From: an uncultured Veillonella sp.
Lineage (GTDB): Bacteria > Bacillota > Negativicutes > Veillonellales > Veillonellaceae
Assembly (NCBI GenBank): GCA_934216375.1
Contig: CAKQBP010000015.1
Location: 1 to 13,684 of the forward strand
Direction: 5' to 3'
DNA: 13,684 nt
Under the pieces are notes generated by a model. That model had not been told where the DNA came from. It searched no databases and was given only the letters and a program-made list of their open reading frames with translations. This document shows, piece by piece, positions 5,738-13,053 of the stretch. Numbering within the stretch: the stretch's first letter is position 1; the number at the start of each line of letters is the position of its first letter. Position numbers and translations under genes: made by a program.

Positions 5738-6682
5738 ATGATTAAGACTGACATTTGTGATTTATTGCAGATTGAGTATCCAATCTTTCAAGGTGGCATG
5801 GCTTGGCTCGGTACTGCAGAATTAGCGGCAGCCGTTTCTGAAGCTGGTGGACTTGGGATTATTGGTGCTGGTCATATGCCTCCTGATATTTTCCGTAATG
5901 AAATCCATAAATTAAAAGAGCGCACTAGTAAGCCTTTTGGCTGTAATATCATGCTCATGTCTCCATTTGTAAAGGAGGTTATGGAAGTAGTTGTGGAAGA
6001 ACGTGTTCCTGTTATCACTACGGGTGCAGGTAATCCTGGTGTTTATGTTCCCGCTTTGAAAGAAATTGGCACAAAAGTTATTCCTGTAGTTGCATCAGTA
6101 TTACTAGCAAAGCGCTTATTACGTGGCGGTATTGATGCAATTATTGCTGAAGGTACAGAGTCTGGTGGTCATGTAGGTGATATTACAACTATGGCATTAA
6201 TTCCTCAAGTAGTTGATGCTGTAGATGTACCAGTTATTGCTGCCGGAGGTATTGCAGATGGTCGTGGTATGGCTGCGGCATTTGCATTAGGTGCTAAAGC
6301 TGTACAAATGGGGACACGATTCGTATTATCCGAAGAATGTATTGCCCATGAAAATTATAAAAATGCTGTATTGAAAGCAAAAGATCGTGCTACAGTTATG
6401 ACTGGTTTAACAACAGGTCATCCTGTACGTATTATAGATAATGCGTTAGCTCATAAATATAAATCCCTTGAATTCAGTGGTGGATCTAAAGAGGAATTGG
6501 AAGCATTAGGTGCTGGTACACTTCGTTTAGCTGCTATTGAGGGTAATGTAAAAGAAGGTTCTGTAATGATCGGTCAAATTTCTGGTATGTTAACAGATGT
6601 TAAACCATGTGAAACTATCATTAAAGATATTATGACTGAAGCTGAAACTGTGATTAAGAATCTTCAAGGTCTTAGTAAATAA
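5738..6682 (+). CDS. fabK: Enoyl-ACP reductase II (FMN-dependent FabK)
   Basis: FabK reduces trans-2-enoyl-ACP in the last step of each elongation cycle, using FMN and NAD(P)H; it replaces FabI and gives triclosan resistance in other species. The 314-residue sequence matches pneumococcal FabK closely: LLQIEYPIFQGGMAWLG, GGLGIIGAG, KPFGCNIMLMSPFV, TTGAGNP, KVIPVVAS, EGTESGGHVG with the catalytic-position H145, PVIAAGGIADGRG and AVQMGTRFV. Of the three paralogs here this is the best candidate for the main reductase, because it sits between fabH and fabD in the operon. AAGGAGG precedes the ATG by 10 nt, and fabD follows after 11 nt. Confidence 0.95.
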   Translation: MIKTDICDLLQIEYPIFQGGMAWLGTAELAAAVSEAGGLGIIGAGHMPPDIFRNEIHKLKERTSKPFGCNIMLMSPFVKEVMEVVVEERVPVITTGAGNPGVYVPALKEIGTKVIPVVASVLLAKRLLRGGIDAIIAEGTESGGHVGDITTMALIPQVVDAVDVPVIAAGGIADGRGMAAAFALGAKAVQMGTRFVLSEECIAHENYKNAVLKAKDRATVMTGLTTGHPVRIIDNALAHKYKSLEFSGGSKEELEALGAGTLRLAAIEGNVKEGSVMIGQISGMLTDVKPCETIIKDIMTEAETVIKNLQGLSK

Positions 6683-6693
6683 GGAGGCCCCTA

Positions 6694-7635
6694 ATGAAAA
6701 CGGCATTTGTTTTTCCTGGTCAAGGTTCTCAAAAAGTAGGCATGTTACAAGATTTGTATAATGCGTACCCTATTGTGAAACAACGTTTTGAAGAAGCTGA
6801 CGAGGCACTTGGTTATTCTATCAGTAAATTATGCTTCGAAGGTCCTGATACAGAGCTCGTTAAAACAGCAAATACACAACCAGCTATTTTGACTGCATCC
6901 GTAGCTTGTTATGAAATTCTAAAAGAACAAGGCTTTACGCCTGACATCGTAGGCGGACATAGTCTTGGTGAGTATAGTGCTCTGGTAGCAGCCGGTGTAT
7001 TGAACTTTAAAGACGCAGTATATGTAGTTCATAAACGCGGTGAATATATGCAAGAAGCTGTGCCATTGGGTAAAGGCGCTATGGCAGCAATTTTGGCATT
7101 ACCTCGTGAGCAAGTTGTAGAAATTTGTGAAGAAGTAAATGCTTCTGTAGGTTCTGTACAAGCAGTTAACTTCAATTGCCCTGGACAAATCGTTATTGCC
7201 GGTGAAACTGCAGCGGTGGAAACAGCAGCTGAAAAAATGAAAGAAGCAGGAGCAAAACGCGCAGTAATGCTTCCGGTAAGTGCTCCATTCCACAGCCGTT
7301 TGATGGAACCCGCAGCTCTTCGGTTAAAGGAAGAGTTGGATAAGATCCAAGTGTGTGATGCACAAATTCCTGTAGTTGCAAATGTTACTGGCAAGATTTT
7401 GACTAATGCAAATGACATTAAAGAGTCCTTAGTCACTCAAGCCGCTAACCCTGTCTTGTGGGAAGATTGTGTAGCTGAAATGGTAAACTTTGGCGTTACT
7501 CACTTTGTTGAAGTGGGGCCTGGGAAAGTACTTACAGGTTTTACTAAAAAGATCAACAAAGATATGGAATTAGCCAATGTTGAAGACATTGCATCCTTAG
7601 AGAAAACGCTTGAATTTTTGAAGGGGGTTCGATAA
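6694..7635 (+). CDS. fabD: Malonyl-CoA:ACP transacylase
   Basis: FabD moves malonyl from CoA to the phosphopantetheine arm of ACP, supplying the extender for FabH and FabF. The 313-residue protein has FVFPGQGSQKVGM (5-17), the nucleophile S90 in GGHSLGEYSALVAAG, R115 in HKRGEYMQ, and H200 in VSAPFHSRLM, which together form the usual catalytic set. NFNCPGQIVIAG and EVGPGKVL are further family motifs. AAGGAGG lies 6 nt before the ATG and overlaps the fabK stop. Only 1 nt separates its stop from the fabG start. Confidence 0.97.
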   Translation: MKTAFVFPGQGSQKVGMLQDLYNAYPIVKQRFEEADEALGYSISKLCFEGPDTELVKTANTQPAILTASVACYEILKEQGFTPDIVGGHSLGEYSALVAAGVLNFKDAVYVVHKRGEYMQEAVPLGKGAMAAILALPREQVVEICEEVNASVGSVQAVNFNCPGQIVIAGETAAVETAAEKMKEAGAKRAVMLPVSAPFHSRLMEPAALRLKEELDKIQVCDAQIPVVANVTGKILTNANDIKESLVTQAANPVLWEDCVAEMVNFGVTHFVEVGPGKVLTGFTKKINKDMELANVEDIASLEKTLEFLKGVR

Positions 7636-7636
7636 A

Positions 7637-8380
7637 ATGCATTTAGAGGGTAAAGTAGCCATTGTAACTGGCGCATCCCGTGGCATTGGTCGCGCTGTAG
7701 CTATCAATCTAGCACAATCTGGTGCTGATGTTGTTGTAAACTATAGCGGTAGCGAAGGTGCAGCACAAGAAACTGTTGAAGCTGTACAAGCGTTAGGCCG
7801 AAAAGCCATTAAATTTAAAGCTAATGTAGCAAATGCTGATGAAGTTGCTTCCATGGTGGAAGAAGCTCATAAAGAATTTGGTCACATTGATATTCTCGTG
7901 AATAATGCGGGGATTACGCGTGACGGTTTGTTAATGCGAATGAAAGACGAAGATTTTGATGCTGTTATCGATATCAACCTTAAAGGTGTATACTTGGTAA
8001 CTAAAGCAGTATCTAAAATCATGATGAAACAACGTTCTGGTCATATTATCAACATGACATCTGTTGTAGGTGTTATGGGGAATGCTGGTCAAACTAACTA
8101 CGCTGCTTCTAAAGCGGGCGTAATTGGTTTTACTAAGTCCTGTGCTAAAGAATTGGCTAGCCGTGGTATTACAGTTAATGCTATTGCTCCAGGCTTTATC
8201 AACACAGATATGACCGATGTATTACCAGAAAAAGTTAAAGAAGCTATGGTTACTGAAATTCCATTGGGCCGTATGGCTGATGCTGAAGAAGTAGCAACAG
8301 TAGTAACATTCCTTGCTAGCGATTTTGCTAATTATATTACGGGTCAAGTCATCAATGTTGATGGTGGCATGGTAATGTAG
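7637..8380 (+). CDS. fabG: 3-oxoacyl-ACP reductase
   Basis: FabG reduces 3-oxoacyl-ACP to 3-hydroxyacyl-ACP with NADPH. The 247-residue short-chain dehydrogenase has the cofactor motif TGASRGIG at 11-18, NNAG at 89-92, and the catalytic tetrad N114, S142, Y155 and K159 (YAASKAG). GRMADAEEVATVVTFLASD and ITGQVINVDGGMVM at the end are typical of FabG rather than other dehydrogenases. The GGGGG-type ribosome site lies in the last codons of fabD, 9 nt before the ATG. The adjacent fabD and acpP fit a conserved fabD-fabG-acpP block. Confidence 0.97.
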   Translation: MHLEGKVAIVTGASRGIGRAVAINLAQSGADVVVNYSGSEGAAQETVEAVQALGRKAIKFKANVANADEVASMVEEAHKEFGHIDILVNNAGITRDGLLMRMKDEDFDAVIDINLKGVYLVTKAVSKIMMKQRSGHIINMTSVVGVMGNAGQTNYAASKAGVIGFTKSCAKELASRGITVNAIAPGFINTDMTDVLPEKVKEAMVTEIPLGRMADAEEVATVVTFLASDFANYITGQVINVDGGMVM

Positions 8381-8431
8381 TTGTAAAATTAGACTATATA
8401 TAAATACACTTTGAAAGGAGGTGAACCACTA

Positions 8432-8662
8432 ATGAACACTTTCGATAAAGTTAAAGCAATCGTTGTGGAACAATTAGGCGTTGATGAAGCTGAAGTTACC
8501 ATTGATTCTACATTCATCGACGACTTAGGCGCTGACTCCTTAGATATCGTTGAATTGATCATGGCATTTGAAGAAGAATTCAATGTTGAAATCCCTGACG
8601 ACGTTGCAGAAAAAATTAAAACCGTTAAGGATACAGTAGAATATATTGATTCTGCTAAATAA
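8432..8662 (+). CDS. acpP: Acyl carrier protein
   Basis: A 76-residue acidic helical protein that carries acyl chains on a 4'-phosphopantetheine attached to S36 in the [12 protein letters not shown] motif. Length and the ending [20 protein letters not shown] are standard for ACP. An in-frame TTG at 8411 is rejected as start: AAAGGAGGTG at 8414-8423 is an almost perfect anti-16S match and lies 8 nt before the ATG at 8432. Strong initiation fits the need for abundant ACP. The gene is set apart from its neighbours by 51 nt upstream and by a strong hairpin downstream, so its transcript level may exceed that of the genes after it. Confidence 0.98.
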   Translation: MNTFDKVKAIVVEQLGVDEAEVTIDSTFIDDLGADSLDIVELIMAFEEEFNVEIPDDVAEKIKTVKDTVEYIDSAK

Positions 8663-8681
8663 GCTGTAAAGCTAACAATTC

Positions 8682-8723
8682 AACCGAACGGGAGGCCGAG
8701 TGGCCTCCCAACCGGTTTTATTT
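8682..8723 (+). terminator. Hairpin between acpP and the FabX-like gene (partial terminator or mRNA stabiliser)
   Basis: GGGAGGCC (8690-8697) pairs perfectly with GGCCTCCC (8702-8709) around GAGT. After a symmetric AAC/AAC internal loop, AACCG (8682-8686) pairs with CGGTT (8713-8717), followed by TTATTT. The weak, interrupted T-tract suggests partial termination, and the next gene's Shine-Dalgarno starts only 3 nt later with no visible promoter between, so some read-through is needed. The same hairpin could protect the acpP mRNA 3' end. Confidence 0.75.
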
Positions 8724-8739
8724 ACAGGAGGATTTGATA

Positions 8740-9696
8740 GTGAAGCTCCCTGAACTTCGCATTGGGAATCTAGTGGCCAAAGTACCTATTATTCAAGGTG
8801 GTATGGCGATTAGATTGTCTACAGCTCGCTTGGCAGCAGCCGTTGCAAATGAAGGTGGTATCGGCCTTATTGCGGCATCGGGCTTGCCTTTCGATGAATT
8901 ACGATACGAAATACAATTAGCTAGAAAATTATCACCTACGGGTATTATTGGTATAAATGCGATGGTAGCAGCAACTCAATTTGCTGGTCTAGTAAAGACT
9001 GCCATCGAAGAAGGCATTGATCTTGTAGTAGCAGGTGCTGGTTTTTCAAGAGATATGTTCGCAATGGGCAAAGAGTCTGGTACTCCTATTGTACCAATTG
9101 TTTCGTCCGCAAAATTAGCTCGCATTTCTGAAGGTTTAGGTGCTGCAGCTGTAATCGTAGAAGGCTGTGAAGCTGGTGGACACCTGGGAACGGATCGTTC
9201 AGCTCGAGAAATCGTTCCCGAAGTTGTAGCAGCGGTAAAAAATATTCCAGTAATTGCTGCTGGTGGTGTTCTAGATGGCCGTGATATCGTTGAAATGTTA
9301 AAAATCGGCGCTAGTGGTGTTCAAATGGGTAGCCGTTTTGCTGCTTCTGATGAATGTAATGCATCTGATGAATTGAAAAAAATGTATGTACGAGCTACAA
9401 ACCCTGAGGATATAGTATTGATTCAAAGTCCTGTTGGTTTGCCTGGTCAAGCAATAAAAAACAAATTTGCTGAATCTGTTTTAGATGGTACTGTAGCGCC
9501 TCCAACGGTGTGTGATAACTGTTTAAAACATTGTTCCCATAAATTCTGCATTATCCGTGCTCTTTCTCGTGCACAACAAGGTGATGTGGAAACGGGGTTG
9601 GTGTTCTCTGGCAATAATATGAGAAAAGTCGATAAGATTATGCCAGTTAAAGATATCTTTGCACAATTGAAACAGCAAGTAGCAGAGATTGATTAA
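8740..9696 (+). CDS. FabX/UfaA-like flavoprotein with four-cysteine cluster (FabK/nitronate monooxygenase superfamily)
   Basis: A 318-residue TIM-barrel flavoprotein with VPIIQGGMAIRLS, GGIGLIAASG, VAGAGFS, EGCEAGGHLG (H148), VIAAGGVLDGRD and GVQMGSRF. Unlike the two FabK-type paralogs it carries C258, C261, C265 and C270 in CDNCLKHCSHKFC, a likely iron-sulfur site, then IIRALSRAQQGDVETGLVFSG. Automatic annotation would say nitronate monooxygenase. Its place between acpP and fabF, and the cysteine cluster, instead suggest the group of Neisseria UfaA and Helicobacter FabX. FabX contains FMN and [4Fe-4S] and converts a saturated acyl-ACP intermediate to the cis-unsaturated one. That role is inference. 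Start: AGGAGG at 8726-8731 is 8 nt from the GTG at 8740 but only 2 nt from a TTG at 8734, so GTG is chosen. It lies in the same operon as fabF, 35 nt upstream of it. Confidence 0.85.
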   Translation: MKLPELRIGNLVAKVPIIQGGMAIRLSTARLAAAVANEGGIGLIAASGLPFDELRYEIQLARKLSPTGIIGINAMVAATQFAGLVKTAIEEGIDLVVAGAGFSRDMFAMGKESGTPIVPIVSSAKLARISEGLGAAAVIVEGCEAGGHLGTDRSAREIVPEVVAAVKNIPVIAAGGVLDGRDIVEMLKIGASGVQMGSRFAASDECNASDELKKMYVRATNPEDIVLIQSPVGLPGQAIKNKFAESVLDGTVAPPTVCDNCLKHCSHKFCIIRALSRAQQGDVETGLVFSGNNMRKVDKIMPVKDIFAQLKQQVAEID

Positions 9697-9731
9697 TTTA
9701 AAGGGCTGTATAGCTATAAGAGGTGGAATAA

Positions 9732-10976
9732 TTGGAAAAACGTGTAGTAATTACTGGCTTAGGGGCAGTGACTCCTGTAGGTATCGGTAAAGAGAACTTC
9801 TACAATGCGTTATTGGCAGGTCAATCTGGTATTGGGCCGATTACACGCTTTGACGCATCTGACTATGCAACACGCATTGCGGGTGAAGTAAAAGATTTTG
9901 ATATTACAAACTATGGGGTAGACAAAAAAGAAGCTCGTCGTATGGACCGTTCTGTAGAATTTGCTATCGGTGCAGCTGTTCTTGCTTGTGAAGATGCTGA
10001 TCTTGATTTAGATAAAGCAGATTTAGATCGCTGTGGTACTGTAGTTGGTACAGGTATAGGCGGCATTGACTCTATCCATGAGGTGTATGAAACATTATTC
10101 GAGAAAGGTCCTGGCCGCGTAAGTCCATTTGCAGTACCTATGATGATTGCAAATATGACATCTGCACGCGTATCTATTCGCCTTGGTCTTAAAGGTCCAG
10201 TTATTACCGACGTAACTGCTTGTACTTCTGGTACAAATGCGATTGGTGATGCATTCCGTATCATCCAACGTGGTGATGCTGACGTGATGTTTGCTGGTGG
10301 TACTGAAGCTGCAGTATCTCCGGCTGCTGTGGCTGGTTTTGCGGCTATGAAGGCTATGTCTACACGCAATGACGAGCCAACAAAAGCGTCCCGTCCATTT
10401 GACCGTGACCGTGATGGTTTCGTAATGGGTGAAGGTTCTGGTATCGTAGTTCTTGAAGAATTAGAACACGCAAAAGCACGCGGTGCACATATCTATGCTG
10501 AAGTTGTGGGTTATGGTAGTAATGGTGATGCTTACCATATCACTGCACCAGCTCCAGGTGGTGTTCAAGCTCGTAAATGTATGGAATTAGCAATTAAAGA
10601 TGCAGGTATTGATCCTAAAGACGTTAACTACATCAATGCTCATGGTACATCTACTGGCCTTAATGACCAAAATGAAACATTGGCTATTAAAGAATTGTTC
10701 GGCGATCACGCTAAAAATATCGCTGTTAACTCTACTAAATCCATGACAGGTCACTTATTGGGGGCTGCTGGTGCTATTGAAACTATCGTAATGGCAATGG
10801 CGATTGAAACTGGTAAAGTTCACCCTACAATTAACTGTGACAATCCTGATGAAGGTTTGGATCTGGACTATGTTCGTGAAGGCGCACGTGAACTCCAAGT
10901 AAAATGTGCACTTTCTAACTCTTTCGGTTTTGGTGGTCATAACGGTACACTTTGCATTCGCCGTTATGAAGCTTAA
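9732..10976 (+). CDS. fabF: 3-oxoacyl-ACP synthase II
   Basis: FabF condenses malonyl-ACP with growing acyl-ACP and in many bacteria elongates the unsaturated C16 intermediate. The 414-residue protein has the Cys-His-His triad: C164 in TACTSGTNAIG, H304 in NAHGTSTGLND and H341 in TGHLLGAAG, with K336 nearby. The N-terminus MEKRVVITGLGAVTPVG and the end NSFGFGGHNGTL match FabF. The start codon is TTG, supported by the N-terminal alignment and by AGAGGTGG 5 nt upstream; no ATG or GTG offers a better fit. Its stop shares one base with the rnc start (TAATG), so the two are translationally coupled. Confidence 0.97.
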   Translation: MEKRVVITGLGAVTPVGIGKENFYNALLAGQSGIGPITRFDASDYATRIAGEVKDFDITNYGVDKKEARRMDRSVEFAIGAAVLACEDADLDLDKADLDRCGTVVGTGIGGIDSIHEVYETLFEKGPGRVSPFAVPMMIANMTSARVSIRLGLKGPVITDVTACTSGTNAIGDAFRIIQRGDADVMFAGGTEAAVSPAAVAGFAAMKAMSTRNDEPTKASRPFDRDRDGFVMGEGSGIVVLEELEHAKARGAHIYAEVVGYGSNGDAYHITAPAPGGVQARKCMELAIKDAGIDPKDVNYINAHGTSTGLNDQNETLAIKELFGDHAKNIAVNSTKSMTGHLLGAAGAIETIVMAMAIETGKVHPTINCDNPDEGLDLDYVREGARELQVKCALSNSFGFGGHNGTLCIRRYEA

Positions 10977-11716
10977 TGGTTACTATCGAAACGCATAAGA
11001 GTAAGATAACACAAGCTCGTGAAGAATCTCTTCATGAGCTTGTTGCTCGTTTAGACATACCTGTGTCAGATATATCCATTATAGATTGTGCTTTTACACA
11101 TACTTCTTATGCGAATGAACATAAATCAAAGCATATTCATCACAATCAGCGATTAGAGTTTTTAGGTGATGCTGTTTTGGATCTTATTATTGGTGAATAC
11201 CTATTTAAAACATATCCAGATATGGCTGAAGGTAATTTAACGAAAATTAAGGCCGCTACAGTGTGTGAAGATTCTTTAGCATCTGTGAGCCGGTCTTTGA
11301 AACTAGGACAATATTTATTGCTCGGTCATGGAGAACGCGCTTCCGGTGGTAATGATCGAAACTCTATATTAGCGGATACCTTTGAGTCTCTCATCGGTGC
11401 TATTTATATTTCTACAGATTATCAAACGGCTATGATCTTCGTTTTAAAACATTTAACTACTTATATCATGCAAGCCTTAGAAGGTAAGCGGGGCAAAGAT
11501 TATAAGACATTATTACAAGAATATGTGCAAAGAGATGGGGATAAACATATTGTCTATCATTTGCTCAGTGAAAGTGGTCCCGACCATGCTAAAACCTTCC
11601 ATATGGAGGTTGAAATCAATGGTGTTACTTACGAGGCCGGCTCTGGTAAAAGTAAAAAAATTGCAGAACAACATGCGGCTCAATTGACTTTAGAAAAGTT
11701 GATGGCTGATAAATAG
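10976..11716 (+). CDS. rnc: Ribonuclease III
   Basis: RNase III cuts double-stranded RNA in rRNA maturation and mRNA turnover. The 246-residue protein has the signature NQRLEFLGDAVLDL with E61 and D65, and the second metal-ligand pair D134 and E137 in LADTFESLIGAIY. A C-terminal double-stranded RNA-binding domain runs from DYKTLLQEYVQ (175-185) through GPDHAKTFHMEV to GSGKSKKIAEQHAA. The N-terminal extension before the nuclease domain is a little long, but ATG overlapping the fabF stop is the only natural start. Membership of the fab operon is shared with Bacillus, where rnc follows acpP directly. An intrinsic terminator comes right after the stop. Confidence 0.97.
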   Translation: MVTIETHKSKITQAREESLHELVARLDIPVSDISIIDCAFTHTSYANEHKSKHIHHNQRLEFLGDAVLDLIIGEYLFKTYPDMAEGNLTKIKAATVCEDSLASVSRSLKLGQYLLLGHGERASGGNDRNSILADTFESLIGAIYISTDYQTAMIFVLKHLTTYIMQALEGKRGKDYKTLLQEYVQRDGDKHIVYHLLSESGPDHAKTFHMEVEINGVTYEAGSGKSKKIAEQHAAQLTLEKLMADK

Positions 11717-11740
11717 AAAAGCGCCGAATGGCGCTTTTTT
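11717..11740 (+). terminator. Intrinsic terminator ending the fab-rnc operon
   Basis: AGCGCC (11720-11725) pairs with GGCGCT (11730-11735) around GAAT, preceded by A's and followed by a T-run to 11740. The stem begins directly after the rnc stop codon at 11714-11716, so it marks the end of the long fapR-rnc transcript. Confidence 0.9.
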
Positions 11741-11743
11741 CTG

Positions 11744-11792
11744 TATAATAGTATGTGAGTAATAATCTATATAATAGTAGATGAGTAATAAT
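11744..11792 (+). repeat. Tandem near-duplicate carrying TATAAT boxes; candidate promoter of the radical SAM gene
   Basis: Two 23-nt units, at 11744-11766 and 11770-11792, differ at two adjacent positions and repeat with a 26-nt period. Each begins TATAATAGTA and ends GAGTAATAAT. Each unit therefore presents a -10-like TATAAT (11744-11749 and 11770-11775). Neither has a good -35 at 16-18 nt, so promoter function is uncertain, but a promoter is needed here because a terminator precedes it and a new gene follows. Confidence 0.5.
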
Positions 11793-11817
11793 TTTTACAT
11801 AAGAAGAGGAGGTGTCT

Positions 11818-13008
11818 ATGAAACCATTTGGTATGATTCCCTTTTTTATACCTCACGTAGGTTGTCCCTATGTGTGTACATTTTGTAATCAATCTCGTAT
11901 TACAGGCCAATCTGGTATTAGTCACCTAACTCCAGAATATATACAACAAACAATCAAAGACTATGTAGGAACAAAGTGGAATGAAAAGTTTTGGGAGGTT
12001 GCCTTTTATGGTGGATCATTTACGGCTATTATTAAAGATTTACAACATAAATTATTAATGCCTGCCTATGAAATGCTTCAACAGGGCCTCATTGATGGCA
12101 TACGCTGTTCTACAAGGCCCGATGCTGTAGGAGATGAAGCGATTACTTTATTACAGTCTTATGGAGTAAAAACTGTGGAACTTGGTGTGCAGTCTATGAA
12201 TGATGGTATTTTATTCGATGCTAAGAGGGGGCACACGGCACAAGAGGTAGTAGAGGCTGTTACACGATTAAAACAGCGTGATATGATCGTTGGGGTTCAA
12301 CTTTTACCAGGACTAAAAGGAGAGACTTGGCAAACCATAATAGAAACGGCCATTGCAGTAGCCGCATTACGACCTGATTTTGTACGTATCTATCCCGTAC
12401 TAGTTATAGAAAATACAGAGCTAGCCGAACAGTATAGAGCTGGAGAATATAAACCACTAAGTACTGAGCTAGCTATACAGTATTGTGCATTTTTAAAAGA
12501 TTGGTTTGAACAGCATGGCATTGAAGTCATTCGCACGGGTTTACAAAGTACAGAAGAATTAGATTCCGGTAATAGCTTAGTGGCAGGTCCATATGAGCCA
12601 GCTATGGGGGAGCTAGTTGTGAATGAACAGTATAAGCAGCGAATTGAACGTTGTATTGATGAGCATGTATCACAGTATAAGTACTCACTAAGTAACGATT
12701 GTTTTAATTTAACTGAATACGCTATTTATGAAAATCTAGGATTTAGTAGAGTTAATGCTGATAATACTGGATGTAAAGATAAGACTAATAATGATAAAAC
12801 AAATTATATTGGGAATAATAGTATTGCAATAAAACATAATATTATTATTTCTTATCCTAGAAGCTTAACATCTAAGGTGCGAGGGCTTAACAATAGAAAT
12901 GTGTTATATTTCGCTGAATTATATCCACAATATAGTATACGATGGTGTGAAGAAAGTACGAGAAATACCGTTAGGTGCTGTATTGATGGCCTACAATATG
13001 TGTTATAA
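11818..13008 (+). CDS. Radical SAM protein, Elp3-like core (COG1243 type) without acetyltransferase domain
   Basis: A 396-residue radical SAM protein. The cluster-binding cysteines are C16, C20 and C23 in GCPYVCTFC (C-x3-C-x2-C), followed by YGGSFTAI, the glycine-rich SAM contact, and by the barrel segments CSTRPDAV, VELGVQSMND, KRGHTAQEVVEA and VGVQLLPGLKGET. This is the Elp3-related family often found next to rnc and smc in Firmicutes. Full Elp3 has a C-terminal GNAT domain that modifies tRNA wobble uridine; here only a short C-terminal region is present, so the reaction is unknown. Residues from about 282 to 344 are unusually rich in Asn, Lys and Ile and in A/T bases, then family-like sequence resumes (SKVRGLNNRNV). 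The ATG at 11818 is chosen over a GTG at 11812 because the latter overlaps the AGGAGG site, which is 5 nt before the ATG. Confidence 0.85.
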   Translation: MKPFGMIPFFIPHVGCPYVCTFCNQSRITGQSGISHLTPEYIQQTIKDYVGTKWNEKFWEVAFYGGSFTAIIKDLQHKLLMPAYEMLQQGLIDGIRCSTRPDAVGDEAITLLQSYGVKTVELGVQSMNDGILFDAKRGHTAQEVVEAVTRLKQRDMIVGVQLLPGLKGETWQTIIETAIAVAALRPDFVRIYPVLVIENTELAEQYRAGEYKPLSTELAIQYCAFLKDWFEQHGIEVIRTGLQSTEELDSGNSLVAGPYEPAMGELVVNEQYKQRIERCIDEHVSQYKYSLSNDCFNLTEYAIYENLGFSRVNADNTGCKDKTNNDKTNYIGNNSIAIKHNIIISYPRSLTSKVRGLNNRNVLYFAELYPQYSIRWCEESTRNTVRCCIDGLQYVL

Positions 13009-13009
13009 T
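13001..13009 (+). promoter_or_regulatory. Possible extended -10 promoter for smc
   Basis: TGTTATAAT spans the end of the radical SAM gene and fits an extended -10 element (TGnTATAAT). The best -35-like sequence, TTGATG at 12983-12988, is 15 nt away, which is short. The predicted start would be near 13016, about 38 nt before the smc ATG. Co-transcription with the radical SAM gene is equally possible, as the gap between the genes is only 45 nt. Confidence 0.4.
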
Positions 13010-13053
13010 AAAAGATATGATTATTTAGGGTTGTTAGTAGAAAGGAGGCAGTC

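Noticed and set aside
8411..8431. TTG start giving a 7-residue longer acyl carrier protein
   Set aside because: The extension would be encoded by the Shine-Dalgarno itself; the ATG at 8432 is ideally spaced and matches known ACP N-termini.
8381..8431. Separate promoter for acpP
   Set aside because: The 51-nt gap contains TATATA at 8395-8400 but no -35 at acceptable spacing, so read-through from the operon promoter is the simpler explanation.
8740..9696. Simple nitronate monooxygenase (2-nitropropane dioxygenase) assignment
   Set aside because: This is the usual automatic label for the superfamily, but operon position and the cysteine cluster favour the FabX/UfaA role. It cannot be excluded by sequence alone.
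9911..10369. Leftward ORF inside fabF
   Set aside because: Antisense shadow of a well-conserved gene; no ribosome site or recognisable motif.
12661..12850. Frameshift or degraded segment in the radical SAM gene
   Set aside because: The reading frame stays open and family-like sequence resumes after it, so it is treated as an in-frame variable segment rather than damage.
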